From positions 1 through 64,000 of the forward strand of contig NZ_QYUP01000113.1 of NCBI RefSeq assembly GCF_003590855.1: a DNA stretch of 64,000 bases, in the 5' to 3' direction. Positions 49,043 through 58,559 of this stretch are shown piece by piece. Every line of letters starts with the position of its first letter. Position 1 is the first letter of the stretch. Under the pieces are notes generated by a model, which ran no database searches, was not told where the DNA came from, and saw only the letters and a list, made by a program, of their open reading frames with translations. The stretch is from Massilia cavernae. Lineage in GTDB: Bacteria; Pseudomonadota; Gammaproteobacteria; Burkholderiales; Burkholderiaceae_D. The translations under genes and the position numbers were made by a program.

Positions 49043-50125
49043 TCAGCGCCTCAGCCTGCGCCTCACCGCCGCCATTGCCGGCTCCTCCACCAAATGCCAG
49101 CTCGCCATCGCCACCGGCACTATGACGAGCAGCGACACCGTCAGCAGCACCGGCGCATCCACCGGCGGCAGTACCTCGCGCAGCATCAGCAGCACCGGCC
49201 AGTGATAGATATAAACCCCATACGAATAATCATTCCTGCGCAGGTGTGCCAGCCGCTCCACCCGCGCCGTCCCCAGCCACAGCGCCACCGCACCCATGGC
49301 CAGCGCGATCCCGAACCAGGTCAGCGCACTCGGCGTCATCGCCTGCGAGCGGGTCCAGTTCAACCCGATCAGGATGAACGCGCAAGCGACGTGGCGCAAC
49401 CCGATCCGCAAGCTGGGCGCCAGGGTCTGCAACAGCATCCCGACCAGGAACAGCGACCACATTCGCACTTCCCAGATATATCCCGACAACACTTCCGGCC
49501 ACAGGTTCGCCGCCAGCAGCAGGAAAATCGCCACGCTCCGCACCCAGGTCCGCATCGGCAGCGCCGCCGACAGGCCGATCAGCGCCACCATCACGTACAT
49601 GCGGCCTTCCCAATACAGCGTCCACAGCGGCCCGTTCGGATACTGCCCGCCCAGCACGCCCGGGATGCTCAGTTCCGACGCCGGAATGTTATAGACCAGC
49701 CCGTGCAGCACGGTATTGCCGAAGATGTAGCGCCACGGCGCCGACGTCAGCAGCCCGGCCACGCCTGGCTCGGAAAAGAAGACGACGGCCGGGATCACCG
49801 TCGCCAGCATGCACACGAACAGGCCCGGCACGATGCGGGCCACGCGGCGCAAGGCAAAGCGCAGCACGTGCGGGTCGCGCATCCAGCTCTGGGTGATGAA
49901 CATGCCGCTGATGATGAAAAAGATACCGACCGCGATACTGCCCAGGTCGGCGCTTGGCCCCACCAGCGCGGTCAGCGGGTCGGGCCGCGGCGCCACCCGG
50001 TTCAGCTGGAAGGCGTGGTAGACCACCACCAGCAGCGCGCACGCCAGCCGGACCAGGTTGAAACCGTTGTCGTGAGAATCGATGGCGGTGCCGAGCGTAC
50101 GCGGAACCTTGAGCTTGAAAGACAT
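49043..50125 (-). CDS. acyltransferase 3 family membrane protein (OafA/YrhL-like)
   Basis: A 360-residue integral membrane enzyme that moves acyl (often acetyl) groups to sugars of LPS, peptidoglycan or exopolysaccharide. About ten hydrophobic helices are visible. The conserved first-helix histidine is in LACALLVVVYHAFQL (about 28-42), followed by FFIISGMFITQSW (about 73-86). It lacks the SGNH domain found in some members. The C-terminus is Arg-rich (AAVRRRLRR). It is separate from the glycan cluster by the rhlE gene, and the acceptor is unknown. Confidence 0.88.
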   Translation of the reverse strand: MSFKLKVPRTLGTAIDSHDNGFNLVRLACALLVVVYHAFQLNRVAPRPDPLTALVGPSADLGSIAVGIFFIISGMFITQSWMRDPHVLRFALRRVARIVPGLFVCMLATVIPAVVFFSEPGVAGLLTSAPWRYIFGNTVLHGLVYNIPASELSIPGVLGGQYPNGPLWTLYWEGRMYVMVALIGLSAALPMRTWVRSVAIFLLLAANLWPEVLSGYIWEVRMWSLFLVGMLLQTLAPSLRIGLRHVACAFILIGLNWTRSQAMTPSALTWFGIALAMGAVALWLGTARVERLAHLRRNDYSYGVYIYHWPVLLMLREVLPPVDAPVLLTVSLLVIVPVAMASWHLVEEPAMAAVRRRLRR

Positions 50126-50434
50126 GTTTTTAGAGGCGGCCTGGACAGCAAAGTGGCAGTGTAAACCAAGTTATCTCCAAAGCAATAGATCTTTCAAGAT
50201 ACATGATTCCATATACAGTTGAAGGGATTTAGGGTATCGTTTAGGGCACTGCTATTGTATCTACGTCCATGCGCCGGCCCAGTTGGCGCGATCGTGGCAC
50301 TACGCAATCCGGCAACGGCCAGCCATGACGGCGGCCAGATCCCGTCCACCCTGGAGTTCCCCGCGTTGGCCTTCATCCTGGGCAGTGCCTGCTGTATGGA
50401 CGCAGGGCACATCGATCAATCGCACACGAAAACT
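50126..50434 (+). other. rhlE upstream region
   Basis: A 309-bp gap between the divergent acyltransferase and rhlE. The first 140 bp are AT-rich and the rest GC-rich. The rhlE frame stays open back to 50219 but with no ribosome site or family match, so I treat it as a leader. No hairpin, riboswitch or clear promoter pair stands out; cold-shock control, common for DEAD-box genes, cannot be judged. Confidence 0.35.
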
Positions 50435-51907
50435 ATGTCAGAAACACCGATCATCATTGAACCTGATAGCGCGCCTAGCGTGCGCTTCGCCGACTTCGGC
50501 CTGGCGCCGGAAATCCTGCGCGCGCTGTCCGACCAGGGCTACGTACACCCGACGCCGATCCAGGCGCAAGCCATCCCGATCGTGCTGCAAGGCCGTGACG
50601 TCATGGGCGCCGCGCAAACCGGCACCGGCAAGACCGCCGGCTTCTCGCTGCCCATCATCCAGCTGCTGCTGCAGCACGCCAATCCGAGCATGTCGCCCGC
50701 GCGTCATCCGGTACGCGCGCTGATCCTGACCCCGACCCGCGAACTGGCGGTGCAGGTGGCCGAAAACGTCAAGGCCTACGCGCGCCACACGCCGCTGCGT
50801 TCGACCGTCGTCTTCGGCGGCATGGACATGAAGCCGCAAACCGTCATCCTGCGCGGCGGCGTCGAAATTGTCATCGCCACGCCGGGCCGCCTGCTCGACC
50901 ACGTCGAACAGAAGAACGTCAGCCTCGGCCAGGTGCAGATACTGGTCATGGACGAAGCCGACCGCATGCTCGACATGGGCTTCCTGCCCGACCTGCAGCG
51001 CATCATCAACATGCTGCCGAAGCAGCGCCAGAACCTGATGTTCTCGGCCACGTTCTCGCAGGAGATCAAGAAGCTGGCCAACAGCTTCCTGACCGACCCG
51101 GTCACCATCGAAGTCGCGCGCAGCAATGCCACCGCCGACAAGGTGACCCAGGTGGTGTACAAGGTCGACGAAGACGCCAAGCGCGACGTGGTGCAGCACC
51201 TGATCCGCCAGCGCGAACTGAAGCAGGTCATCGTCTTCTCGAACACCAAGATCGGCGCGTCGCGCCTGTCGCGCCACCTCGAGCAGAGCGGCATCAACGC
51301 CGTTGCGATCCACGGCGACAAGACGCAGCAGGAACGCATGGCGGCGCTCGAATCGTTCAAGAAGGGCGAGATCGAAGTGCTGGTCGCAACCGACGTCGCC
51401 GCGCGCGGCCTCGACATCACCGACCTGCCGTGCGTGATCAACTTCGACCTGCCGTACAACGCCGAAGACTACGTGCACCGCATCGGCCGCACCGGCCGCG
51501 CCGGCGCATCGGGCGATGCGCTGTCGGTGTACTCGGACAAGGACGAGCGCCTGCTGGCCGATATCGAAAAGCTGATCAAGCAGACCATCACCCGTGGCGA
51601 ACTGCAGGGCTTCGTGCCGTCGTCGTCGCGTGGCTCGCGCGAAGGCGCACCGGAACGCGGCTCGCGCCGCAGCGACTCGGAGCGCCCATCGCGCAGCCGT
51701 GGCGATTCCGACTCGTCGTCCCGTTCGGCCGAGCGTTACAGCCGTCCAAGCGGCCCGTCGCCGCGCCGCGAGAAAGTCGATCCATGGTTCCTCAAGCCGT
51801 ACGAGCCAAACGCGTCGGCGCCACCGGTCCGCCGCGAAACGCCTGCGTCGTCGATCAAGCCGGCCAAGCAAAAGCTCGCATTCCTGCTGGGCGGCGTGCC
51901 GAAGTAA
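50435..51907 (+). CDS. rhlE: DEAD-box ATP-dependent RNA helicase RhlE
   Basis: Unwinds short RNA duplexes in ribosome maturation and mRNA decay. It has 490 residues. The Q motif region FADFGLAPEI is at about 18-27, Walker A AQTGTGKT at 60-67, then PTRELAVQV, DEAD in VMDEADRMLDMG, SAT in MFSATFS, and the RecA2 motifs including VATDVAARGLDI and HRIGRTGRAG. The last 110 residues are a disordered Ser/Arg-rich tail typical of RhlE. The ATG at 50435 starts the standard N-terminus. Antisense to it runs a spurious continuation of the frameshifted GT-C gene downstream. Confidence 0.93.
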   Translation: MSETPIIIEPDSAPSVRFADFGLAPEILRALSDQGYVHPTPIQAQAIPIVLQGRDVMGAAQTGTGKTAGFSLPIIQLLLQHANPSMSPARHPVRALILTPTRELAVQVAENVKAYARHTPLRSTVVFGGMDMKPQTVILRGGVEIVIATPGRLLDHVEQKNVSLGQVQILVMDEADRMLDMGFLPDLQRIINMLPKQRQNLMFSATFSQEIKKLANSFLTDPVTIEVARSNATADKVTQVVYKVDEDAKRDVVQHLIRQRELKQVIVFSNTKIGASRLSRHLEQSGINAVAIHGDKTQQERMAALESFKKGEIEVLVATDVAARGLDITDLPCVINFDLPYNAEDYVHRIGRTGRAGASGDALSVYSDKDERLLADIEKLIKQTITRGELQGFVPSSSRGSREGAPERGSRRSDSERPSRSRGDSDSSSRSAERYSRPSGPSPRREKVDPWFLKPYEPNASAPPVRRETPASSIKPAKQKLAFLLGGVPK

Positions 51908-51980
51908 TCGCCGGCTCATGATTCGTCGTGCCCGCGAAAGCGGGCACCCATCCTGAGCAAGCAAATGAGCTAACGGGGGC

Positions 51981-54067
51981 TCATTTCCCAGGTACTCCAA
52001 TCTCCACCCGCATAATCCCCAGCCCCAGCCGGCGAATATCCCCGACCATCCCAGCTCCTTCGGCGACACCGCCTGCGGCACGTCGATCTCCACGGTCTTC
52101 TGCATCCCGTCCGTCTCGAACATCAGGAACACCTCATGCGGCAGCGGCGCCAGCTTCACGCGCTGCTCGGAACCACCAACGCGCACGACAAACTCCTTGC
52201 CCGCATTCGGCCCGAACGCCTGCATCGTCAGGAACAGGTTGAAGCGCTCGGGCAGCGCCTCCTTGAAATGCAGCTTCACCCGGTCGGCCTTCGACCAGCG
52301 CCCCCATCCTTCCGGTCCTGCCAGCCCCTCGGCATCGGCCAGCACGCCGTTATCCAGCGGCGCGTTGAACTTCGCCTCGCCCACATAACGGTTGTCCGTC
52401 GCCAGCGGCACCAGCGAGAAGTGCGCGCTCTTGTACGACGGCGTCACGCCCTCGGGCAGCTTGTAGTCGCCGATCACCAGCAGCCAGTTTTTGCGGCCCG
52501 GCAGCGAGTACTTCCCGATCTCCCAGCCAGCCGGCAGCACCATCGTGTCGACTTCGCGGGCATCGACATGGAAGCGCGCGCGCAGCAGTTCACCGTGGTT
52601 GTCGCCGACGATGCGCACCTGGTTGCGCTGCGCCGGCGTCAGATTGTCGTGCGCGTAGCGTCCTGCGCTGTCCCATACCGTCGGATTCCTTGCCCGCTCC
52701 ATGGATTCGACGAACATGCGCTCGCCGTTCAGCAGGTACAGCGGCACGAATACCAGCAGCCAGGCGATTGCGCCCGCCTTGCGGTTCAGTGCCCAGACAG
52801 CCAGTACCGCGGCCTGCACCGCGAGCACGATGGTGACCCAGCTATACGGTTTGTCCAGCCCCAGCGCGACGATTTCGGGGCCGTCGGCCAACAGGAACAG
52901 GTAATCGGCCGGCAGCGCCACGCTCGCATAGGCGATGACCATTGCCAGCAGGGCCGCCAGCAGCCATGCCAGCACCGACCTGGCGGAACGCCAGCCGTAG
53001 CCCGCGCGTGCGGCGACGATCATCACCGGCAGGATCAACGCAAACGTGTAGTAGCGCGCATGCAGGCGCTTGCCATCGAGCGGGCCGAAGCCGGCGGTCG
53101 ACGCGGTGTAGAACACGGTCAGCCCGAGCGCGGCGCCAAGCATCAGGAAGGTGTAGAGCATCAACCCGCTGGCCTGCGGCGTCATTTCCTGGCGCGCCTT
53201 GCGGCTCAGGGCATCGTGGACGAACATGGCGATCGGCAGGGCGTAGATCATCGCCAGCATCATCAGGTGGCCCTTCAGGCTGAACCAGGCCGCGGGCCAC
53301 AGCGTGAGGAGGGACAAGCCGGCACTCATGCCATCCTTTGCCTGGTTGCCGTAGAAGCTGCCGAGTATCTGCAGGGCTTCGTGGCCGACCAAAAGGTAGC
53401 CGACCGAGAGCCTGGTACCGAGGACTGCCGTTACCGCAATGATTGCAGCGGCCACCCCGTATACCAGGCCGGCCGTGCCGCGCCGCTGGGCCCATTCCAT
53501 GTACATGGCGAACAGCGCCAGCGCCGGCACCAGGAACAGTGCGTGCACTTTCACGAGCGTCATCAGGCCCAGGACGACGCCGGGCGCCATCGCATTCGCG
53601 GACCACTTGCCGAACGGGCGCGCCAGGCACAGCCAGGTCAGTACCGCAAAGCCGAAGAAGTACATCGACTCCGGCATGAAGTAGGCCGTGAACGTACTGG
53701 TAGGTGCGGCGACGCACAGCACTGCCGCGAGCATCGCGGCGGGCTTCGGTGCAACGAGGCGCGTGGCAAGGTAAATGAACGGCGCGGAGCCGACAAAGAA
53801 CAACAGGTTGAGGAAACGCGCGCAGCCGAGGAAGCCGTCGCCGCATGCGGTCGTCAGTCCAAACGCCGACAGGTACAGGTATGACGGAATGGTGACTTCG
53901 TTGAGCGGCACCAGCCGTGCGAAGTGGCTGTAGATCTGTTCGTCCGCGAACACCGATGGATTGGATCCCGCGTGGCGCTGCCAGACATAAGCGAATACGA
54001 GGGCGAGGACAAAGGCGAAGACGGCTTCCCAGCGACGGTCGTTCAATGTGCGAGTGAGGCTTTTCAT
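51981..54067 (-). CDS. GT-C membrane glycosyltransferase with C-terminal beta domain, frameshifted near the 3' end
   Basis: About 690 residues. Twelve or so membrane helices follow an N-terminal anchor. The first periplasmic loop has FADEQ, the Asp-Glu pair used as catalytic/metal site in GT-C enzymes (GT39/83-like). After the helices (about 480 on) come an Arg/His-containing loop and a soluble C-terminal beta domain (GRWSKADRVKLHFKEALPE, then VRVGGSEQRVKL, VEIDVPQAVSPKELGW), of the DUF7024-like sort. The conserved end (DIRRLGLGIMRVEIGVPGK, stop 51981) is in another frame: one base is missing in a GGGG run near 52048. Without correction the frame runs on antisense through rhlE to a 1209-residue product. 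A paralogue is at 56107. Acts on a polyprenyl-phosphate sugar donor by family. Confidence 0.8.
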
Positions 54068-54071
54068 GAGA

Positions 54072-55976
54072 TCAGCGCAGTGTTATTTCGCGAAGGAAGA
54101 ATGCCATTTCGCGCGGATCTGCGGGATCGGGCTTGCGTGGCGCCTCGTGTTCGAGCGCGATCTCGACCTTGCCCTTCGTCCCTGCGGGAAGCGGGAGCCG
54201 CAAGTCCTGCGTCAGTACGTGCCAGCCGAAATCTGCGCCATCGATACGTATCCGCGTGCGTGCGTTGCCGTCGAAGTAGTGGCCGACGATCAGCAGCGTC
54301 GACGGCCTTGCGCCACCCGCCAACTTGACGGTCACGCGCGAGCGTGCGCCGTGCGACCACACGCCGTTCCACGCGCCGCCGCCGTTCTCAGGGTTCCCCC
54401 AGCCGGAAGCGAGCGTCACGCCGGCCCTGGCCGCAAACTGTTCGTACTGCCAGGTCTGCTGCTGCTGCGTCCCGTTCGCGGTGCACGTTACCGGGCCGTC
54501 GATATAGCGCCACAGGCGCGCGCTTGCGGTAACGTGGTTGGCTGCGGTGAGCGTCCCTTCGGCGCCGCACAGGCGCCGTTCCGCATCGGGGCGCGCCGAG
54601 TTGTACAGCGTTTGAACCACGACGCCGTTAACTGCACGCACGTAGATCTTGTCGTTCTGGATGTAGTCGTCGTTGCGGCCCAGGCGCTCGGCAAAAATCT
54701 CCGGCTCGGGATGGTACAGGCGCGGTGCATTCGTCATCACCCACTTCGCGAGCGGGCTGAATTCGACATACAGGTAGCTGGCCGCGCTCAGCATCGCGCT
54801 GGATTGGATCATCACCACTGCCAGCATCAGCCACGCCGGCCATTGCGCGCTGCGCGACAGTCGCAGGAACAGCACGAACAGCAGCGGCATCGCAGCCCAG
54901 AACGCGTAGCGCATCACGCCGGCGGCGCCAGAGTTCCAGTTCAGGACGGCCAGCGCGGGCACCGCCAGCGCCAGCATGAACGCCACGGCCCACCCCAGCA
55001 CCAGCAACTCGCGCGCCGCGCCGGCCGGATGCTTGCGCCAGCCCCACAACGCAAGCGCCAGCACCAGACCGGGAATTCCAAGGATCATTCCCTGGCTCAG
55101 GTCGAAGAAGAAGGAATGCAGGCGCGCCCGGCCAATCATGGACGGATCGGAGAACAGCTTGGCGATGATGTTCGGCACGCCGAACTGGTACAGGTTGAAC
55201 AGCGGCGGCAGCGCGAACACCGCCATGCCGGCCGCAAGCCCGAGCACGTAGCGCCGCTGCAGCACGTGTGCCAGGTTGGCGCCGAAGCTGCGGCGCGCGT
55301 CGTAGTCGAGGATCAGGTGCAGCAGCGGGGCGAAGCCGAAGAAGAACAGGATGGTCGGATTCTGCTGTCCCGCCAGGCCGGCCAGCATGGCCCCTGCGAG
55401 CGGGGCGCCGCTGGCGTAGAAGGCGAGGCCGGCCAGCAGCGCGGCGGCGCTCAGGCATTCCGGGCTGCTCCAGTTCATGTACAGCGCGCCGCCGCACAGC
55501 ATGAACAGGCCGACGCCCAGCAGGGCCTTGGGCGCGGAGCGGAACAGGCGGTTCAGCGCCAGGCCGAGAATGAAAACGGCCGCCAGGTTCACTGCCTGGA
55601 AGGCCTTGAACGGGTCCTGTCCCAGCGCATCGAGCAGCTTGAACGGGCCGGCGGCGAGCGCGGGGTAGCCCCAGAAGTGGATCGCATATACCTTGGCTTC
55701 GCGGCCGCGCGTGAACGCCGCATACAACTGATCGCTGCCCTGGCGCATGCCCGCCTCCAGCAGGGCGTAAGGCTCCTTCAGTACCGGAACCAGCTCGCGC
55801 GCCCGCGCGATGTCCTCCAGCCGGATATCCGCGCTGCCGTGCGTCGCAATCGCGACGGTCGTCACCGCATATTCGGCCAGGTCGCCTTGCATCTCCGGCG
55901 GCGCCGTCACGAACAGCGCGGCCAGCAGCAGCGCCAGCGTCAGGGGAAAGTGCCAGGCGCGGGAAAATAAATTCAT
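54072..55976 (-). CDS. large membrane glycosyltransferase-like protein (GT-C type)
   Basis: A 634-residue membrane protein, intact. The first loop has GDLAEYAVTTVAIATHGS, with the acidic residues expected of GT-C enzymes. About eleven helices follow to residue 440 (LAGQQNPTILFFFGFAPLLH, LGIPGLVLALALWGW). The C-terminal 190 residues are a soluble beta-rich domain (GWGNPENGGGAWNGVWSHG, RVTVKLAGGARPSTLLIVGH, IRIDGADFGWHVL) different from that of its two neighbours. It is 4 bp upstream of the frameshifted GT-C gene on the same strand, so they form an operon. Sugar and acceptor are unknown. Confidence 0.75.
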   Translation of the reverse strand: MNLFSRAWHFPLTLALLLAALFVTAPPEMQGDLAEYAVTTVAIATHGSADIRLEDIARARELVPVLKEPYALLEAGMRQGSDQLYAAFTRGREAKVYAIHFWGYPALAAGPFKLLDALGQDPFKAFQAVNLAAVFILGLALNRLFRSAPKALLGVGLFMLCGGALYMNWSSPECLSAAALLAGLAFYASGAPLAGAMLAGLAGQQNPTILFFFGFAPLLHLILDYDARRSFGANLAHVLQRRYVLGLAAGMAVFALPPLFNLYQFGVPNIIAKLFSDPSMIGRARLHSFFFDLSQGMILGIPGLVLALALWGWRKHPAGAARELLVLGWAVAFMLALAVPALAVLNWNSGAAGVMRYAFWAAMPLLFVLFLRLSRSAQWPAWLMLAVVMIQSSAMLSAASYLYVEFSPLAKWVMTNAPRLYHPEPEIFAERLGRNDDYIQNDKIYVRAVNGVVVQTLYNSARPDAERRLCGAEGTLTAANHVTASARLWRYIDGPVTCTANGTQQQQTWQYEQFAARAGVTLASGWGNPENGGGAWNGVWSHGARSRVTVKLAGGARPSTLLIVGHYFDGNARTRIRIDGADFGWHVLTQDLRLPLPAGTKGKVEIALEHEAPRKPDPADPREMAFFLREITLR

Positions 55977-56106
55977 TAAGTTCTTAACAAAGTTTCAAAT
56001 ATGAAAGTGTACTTCATAGCATTTGTGCATAGCCATACAGGGTGGGTATTTCGAGCGCATATATTGCCCGTTGGTATAGAATCCACGCTCGATTGAAGGA
56101 GCACGC

Positions 56107-58200
56107 ATGACAAATAGCAGGCCGCACCCAGGGCTGACAAAATCCACGACGTTTGCCCGGCAGCTGGTGCTGCCGGTGGCGCTGATCCTGTTTGCGGTCT
56201 ACCTGTCGGGACGCATGACGGGCCTGTACCCGATGGTGTTCGCCGACGAATGGCTGTACAGCAGCGCCGCGCGCCTGCAGCCGTTCGAGAAATCGATCCT
56301 GCCTTCCTGGCTCTTCCTCGGGTTGTTCCGCACCACGAACGCATGCGGGGCAGGCTTCCTGGACTGCGCGCGCGGGCTGAACGTGCTGATGATGGCGGCA
56401 GCCGCGCCCTTCATCTACATGGTCGCGCGCAAGGTGTGCAGCAAGCCTGTGTCCATCGTGCTGGCGCTGGCGAGCATCCTGGCGCCGATCAGCTCCTACG
56501 TCGCCTACTTCATGCCCGAGACGATGTACTTCCTGTCGTTCTTCGTGTTCGCCTGGACTGCGCTTAACTTCCCGCACGCGAAGCCGCTGCAGTACGGGCT
56601 GGCGACCGGCGCGCTGCTTGGCGTGATGAGCGCGGTCAAGGTGCATGCGCTGTTCCTGCTGCCTGCGCATATTGCCTTCATCGGGTACCTGTGCGTGACC
56701 CGGTACCGCCACGATGGATGGCTTCGCAGGGCCCTGCTGATGGCAGCGGCGGCCTGCGCGGCGATGGTGGGCGTGAAAATGGCGCTCGGCTACCTGTTCG
56801 CAGGCACGGCGGGCCTGAACTTCCTCGGTAACTTCTACGGGACCCACGCCACCAACAGTACAACGAGTTTCGACGCGCTGCTCCGCATCCTGCCTGCCGC
56901 GATGGTGAGCCTGAAGGGCCACCTCCTGGCACTGGTCATCCTGATGCCCTTGCCGCTGGCGACCCTGCTGCTGCACGTGGCCGATGCGCGCGCGCGAGCC
57001 GATTCCACGCCGTACCAAAGGTCGTTGCAGATGTTCGCCGTGCTGATGCTGTGCGCCGCCGGCGCGATGACGGTGATGTTCACCGCCACCATCGCTTCGG
57101 CCGGGCCGGAAGAGGGCGTGCGCCTGCACCAGCGCTACTACGATTTCGTGTTCCCCCTGCTGCTGATCGTGGCCGCGGCGCCGCTGCTGGCGCCCGGAAC
57201 GCCGTCCTTCCGGCGCCGCCTCCTCGTGGCGCTGCCGATGGCGGTGCTGTTCCTGTTCGCCGGGCGCGTGGTGCCGGCCGAGTACATCATCGGCTTTGTC
57301 GACACACCCGAGCTGGGGGTGCTGGAGAAATCGCCTGCGCTGTTCAAGCTGTGGAAGGAGCTGGTGCTGCTGGTGCTGGTGGTGTGGACATTGAAGATGC
57401 GCGCCGGCGTGCTGCTGTTCGTCTTCCTCGTCATTCCGCTGATGACCTACAAGACCGATTCGCAGGTGCGGCGCATCCAGGAGCACTCGCGCACTGCGGG
57501 CGCCTATGACAACGCCGGCATGGCCGCGAGCAAACACCTCACCCGCGAGCAGACCAGCAAGCTGACGGTGGCAGGCGACAGCCGCGCCGGCCTGACCCGC
57601 GCGCTGTTCTACATCGACAATCCCGCGGCCGCGATCCACGACCTGCGTCCCGGCGCTCCGTTTGCGCGCGAGGACCTGGCGCCGGGCCAGGACTGGGTGC
57701 TGGTCGTCGGCGACCACAAGCTGCCGGACGACATCCGTCCCGAGATCAAGACCGCCGACTTCGCGCTGGTGAAGGTCAAGGTCGACCACAAGCCGCTGGC
57801 GAAAGTCGCGTTCGCGAAGCCGCTGGACGGTGGCGTGCTGGCGGGCTTCGAAGGCGTGGCCAAACCCGAACACTGGGGCGCCTGGTCGGAAGGCAAGGAG
57901 GTGCGCCTGCGCTTCGCCCAGCCTTTGCCGAAGACGCTCAATGTCCTGCTCAGGGCGAACGCCTTCCCGCCGACCGCGGACCAGGAATTCGTGATGGTGG
58001 TGGGAGGCCAGCGACGTCCGTTCCGCCTGATCGGGGTTCCGCAGGACCGCTTGTTCCAGTTCGAGACCAGCGGCGCCGAACAGTCGGTCACTATCGAGAT
58101 TCCGAAGCCGGTGGCGCCAAAGGATCTTGGCTACGGCACCGACCACCGCCTGATCGGCATCGCGCTGACCAGCCTGGAGATCGGCACCCGCCAGGATTAG
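56107..58200 (+). CDS. GT-C membrane glycosyltransferase with C-terminal beta domain
   Basis: A 697-residue paralogue of the product encoded at 51981-54067, divergent from the two-gene run. The first loop carries MVFADEWLYSSAARLQPFEK with the Asp-Glu pair, then FRTTNACGAGFLDCARGLN with two cysteines also present in the paralogue. Helices span to about 475. The C-terminal beta domain (GVAKPEHWGAWSEGKEVRLRFAQPLP, in pieces, and VTIEIPKPVAPKDLGYG) closes cleanly with LIGIALTSLEIGTRQD. The ATG follows GAAGGAG. It overlaps the convergent SMR-like gene by 4 bp. Being intact, it is the template that shows where its paralogue is broken. Confidence 0.82.
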   Translation: MTNSRPHPGLTKSTTFARQLVLPVALILFAVYLSGRMTGLYPMVFADEWLYSSAARLQPFEKSILPSWLFLGLFRTTNACGAGFLDCARGLNVLMMAAAAPFIYMVARKVCSKPVSIVLALASILAPISSYVAYFMPETMYFLSFFVFAWTALNFPHAKPLQYGLATGALLGVMSAVKVHALFLLPAHIAFIGYLCVTRYRHDGWLRRALLMAAAACAAMVGVKMALGYLFAGTAGLNFLGNFYGTHATNSTTSFDALLRILPAAMVSLKGHLLALVILMPLPLATLLLHVADARARADSTPYQRSLQMFAVLMLCAAGAMTVMFTATIASAGPEEGVRLHQRYYDFVFPLLLIVAAAPLLAPGTPSFRRRLLVALPMAVLFLFAGRVVPAEYIIGFVDTPELGVLEKSPALFKLWKELVLLVLVVWTLKMRAGVLLFVFLVIPLMTYKTDSQVRRIQEHSRTAGAYDNAGMAASKHLTREQTSKLTVAGDSRAGLTRALFYIDNPAAAIHDLRPGAPFAREDLAPGQDWVLVVGDHKLPDDIRPEIKTADFALVKVKVDHKPLAKVAFAKPLDGGVLAGFEGVAKPEHWGAWSEGKEVRLRFAQPLPKTLNVLLRANAFPPTADQEFVMVVGGQRRPFRLIGVPQDRLFQFETSGAEQSVTIEIPKPVAPKDLGYGTDHRLIGIALTSLEIGTRQD

Positions 58201-58538
58201 CGCGACAGCGCGAAAGCGCCCAGCGCGATCAGCGCCATGCCGGTGACCTTGCTGATGGTGAGCGGCTCGTCCAGCGCGGCGAAGCCGATCGCCGCCACCA
58301 TCGCCATCGCGATGCCGGTCATGACCGGATAGGCCAGGCTCATGTCGAGCTTTTGCAGCGCCACCGAATAGCACACGAAACCCAGCGCGTAGGTGGCGCC
58401 GGCGCCGCCCAGGAAGGCGATGCGCACCAGGTTCCAGTCGGCGGCGTTCTGGTTGGCGAGCTTGATCAGGTAGGTGGCCATCGCGCTGGCCAGCGCGGCC
58501 AGCGCGCACCACAGGTAGCCGGTCATGGCTGGGGTCAT
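58197..58538 (-). CDS. small multidrug-resistance-like membrane protein (EmrE/ArnE-type)
   Basis: A 113-residue protein of four helices (about 6-26, 36-55, 60-83, 89-111) with SMR-family features (YALGFVCYSVALQKLDMSLAYPVMTG, in pieces). The membrane glutamate that drives EmrE (in helix 1) is replaced by small residues (ALAALASAMATYLIK), so proton-drug antiport is unlikely. This is as in ArnE/ArnF, which flip undecaprenyl-phosphate sugars. Together with the glycan genes around it, a flippase role for a lipid-linked sugar is the better guess. It is the last gene of the minus-strand cluster. Confidence 0.75.
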   Translation of the reverse strand: MTPAMTGYLWCALAALASAMATYLIKLANQNAADWNLVRIAFLGGAGATYALGFVCYSVALQKLDMSLAYPVMTGIAMAMVAAIGFAALDEPLTISKVTGMALIALGAFALSR

Positions 58539-58559
58539 TGCAGGTTCTTTCGTAAAGGC

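Noticed and set aside
50438-54067. A single 1209-residue minus-strand protein covering the GT-C gene and the antisense of rhlE
   Set aside because: The C-terminal 500 residues are antisense shadow of rhlE, and the conserved GT-C ending is found one frame away at 51981-52048; a frameshift explains the long frame.
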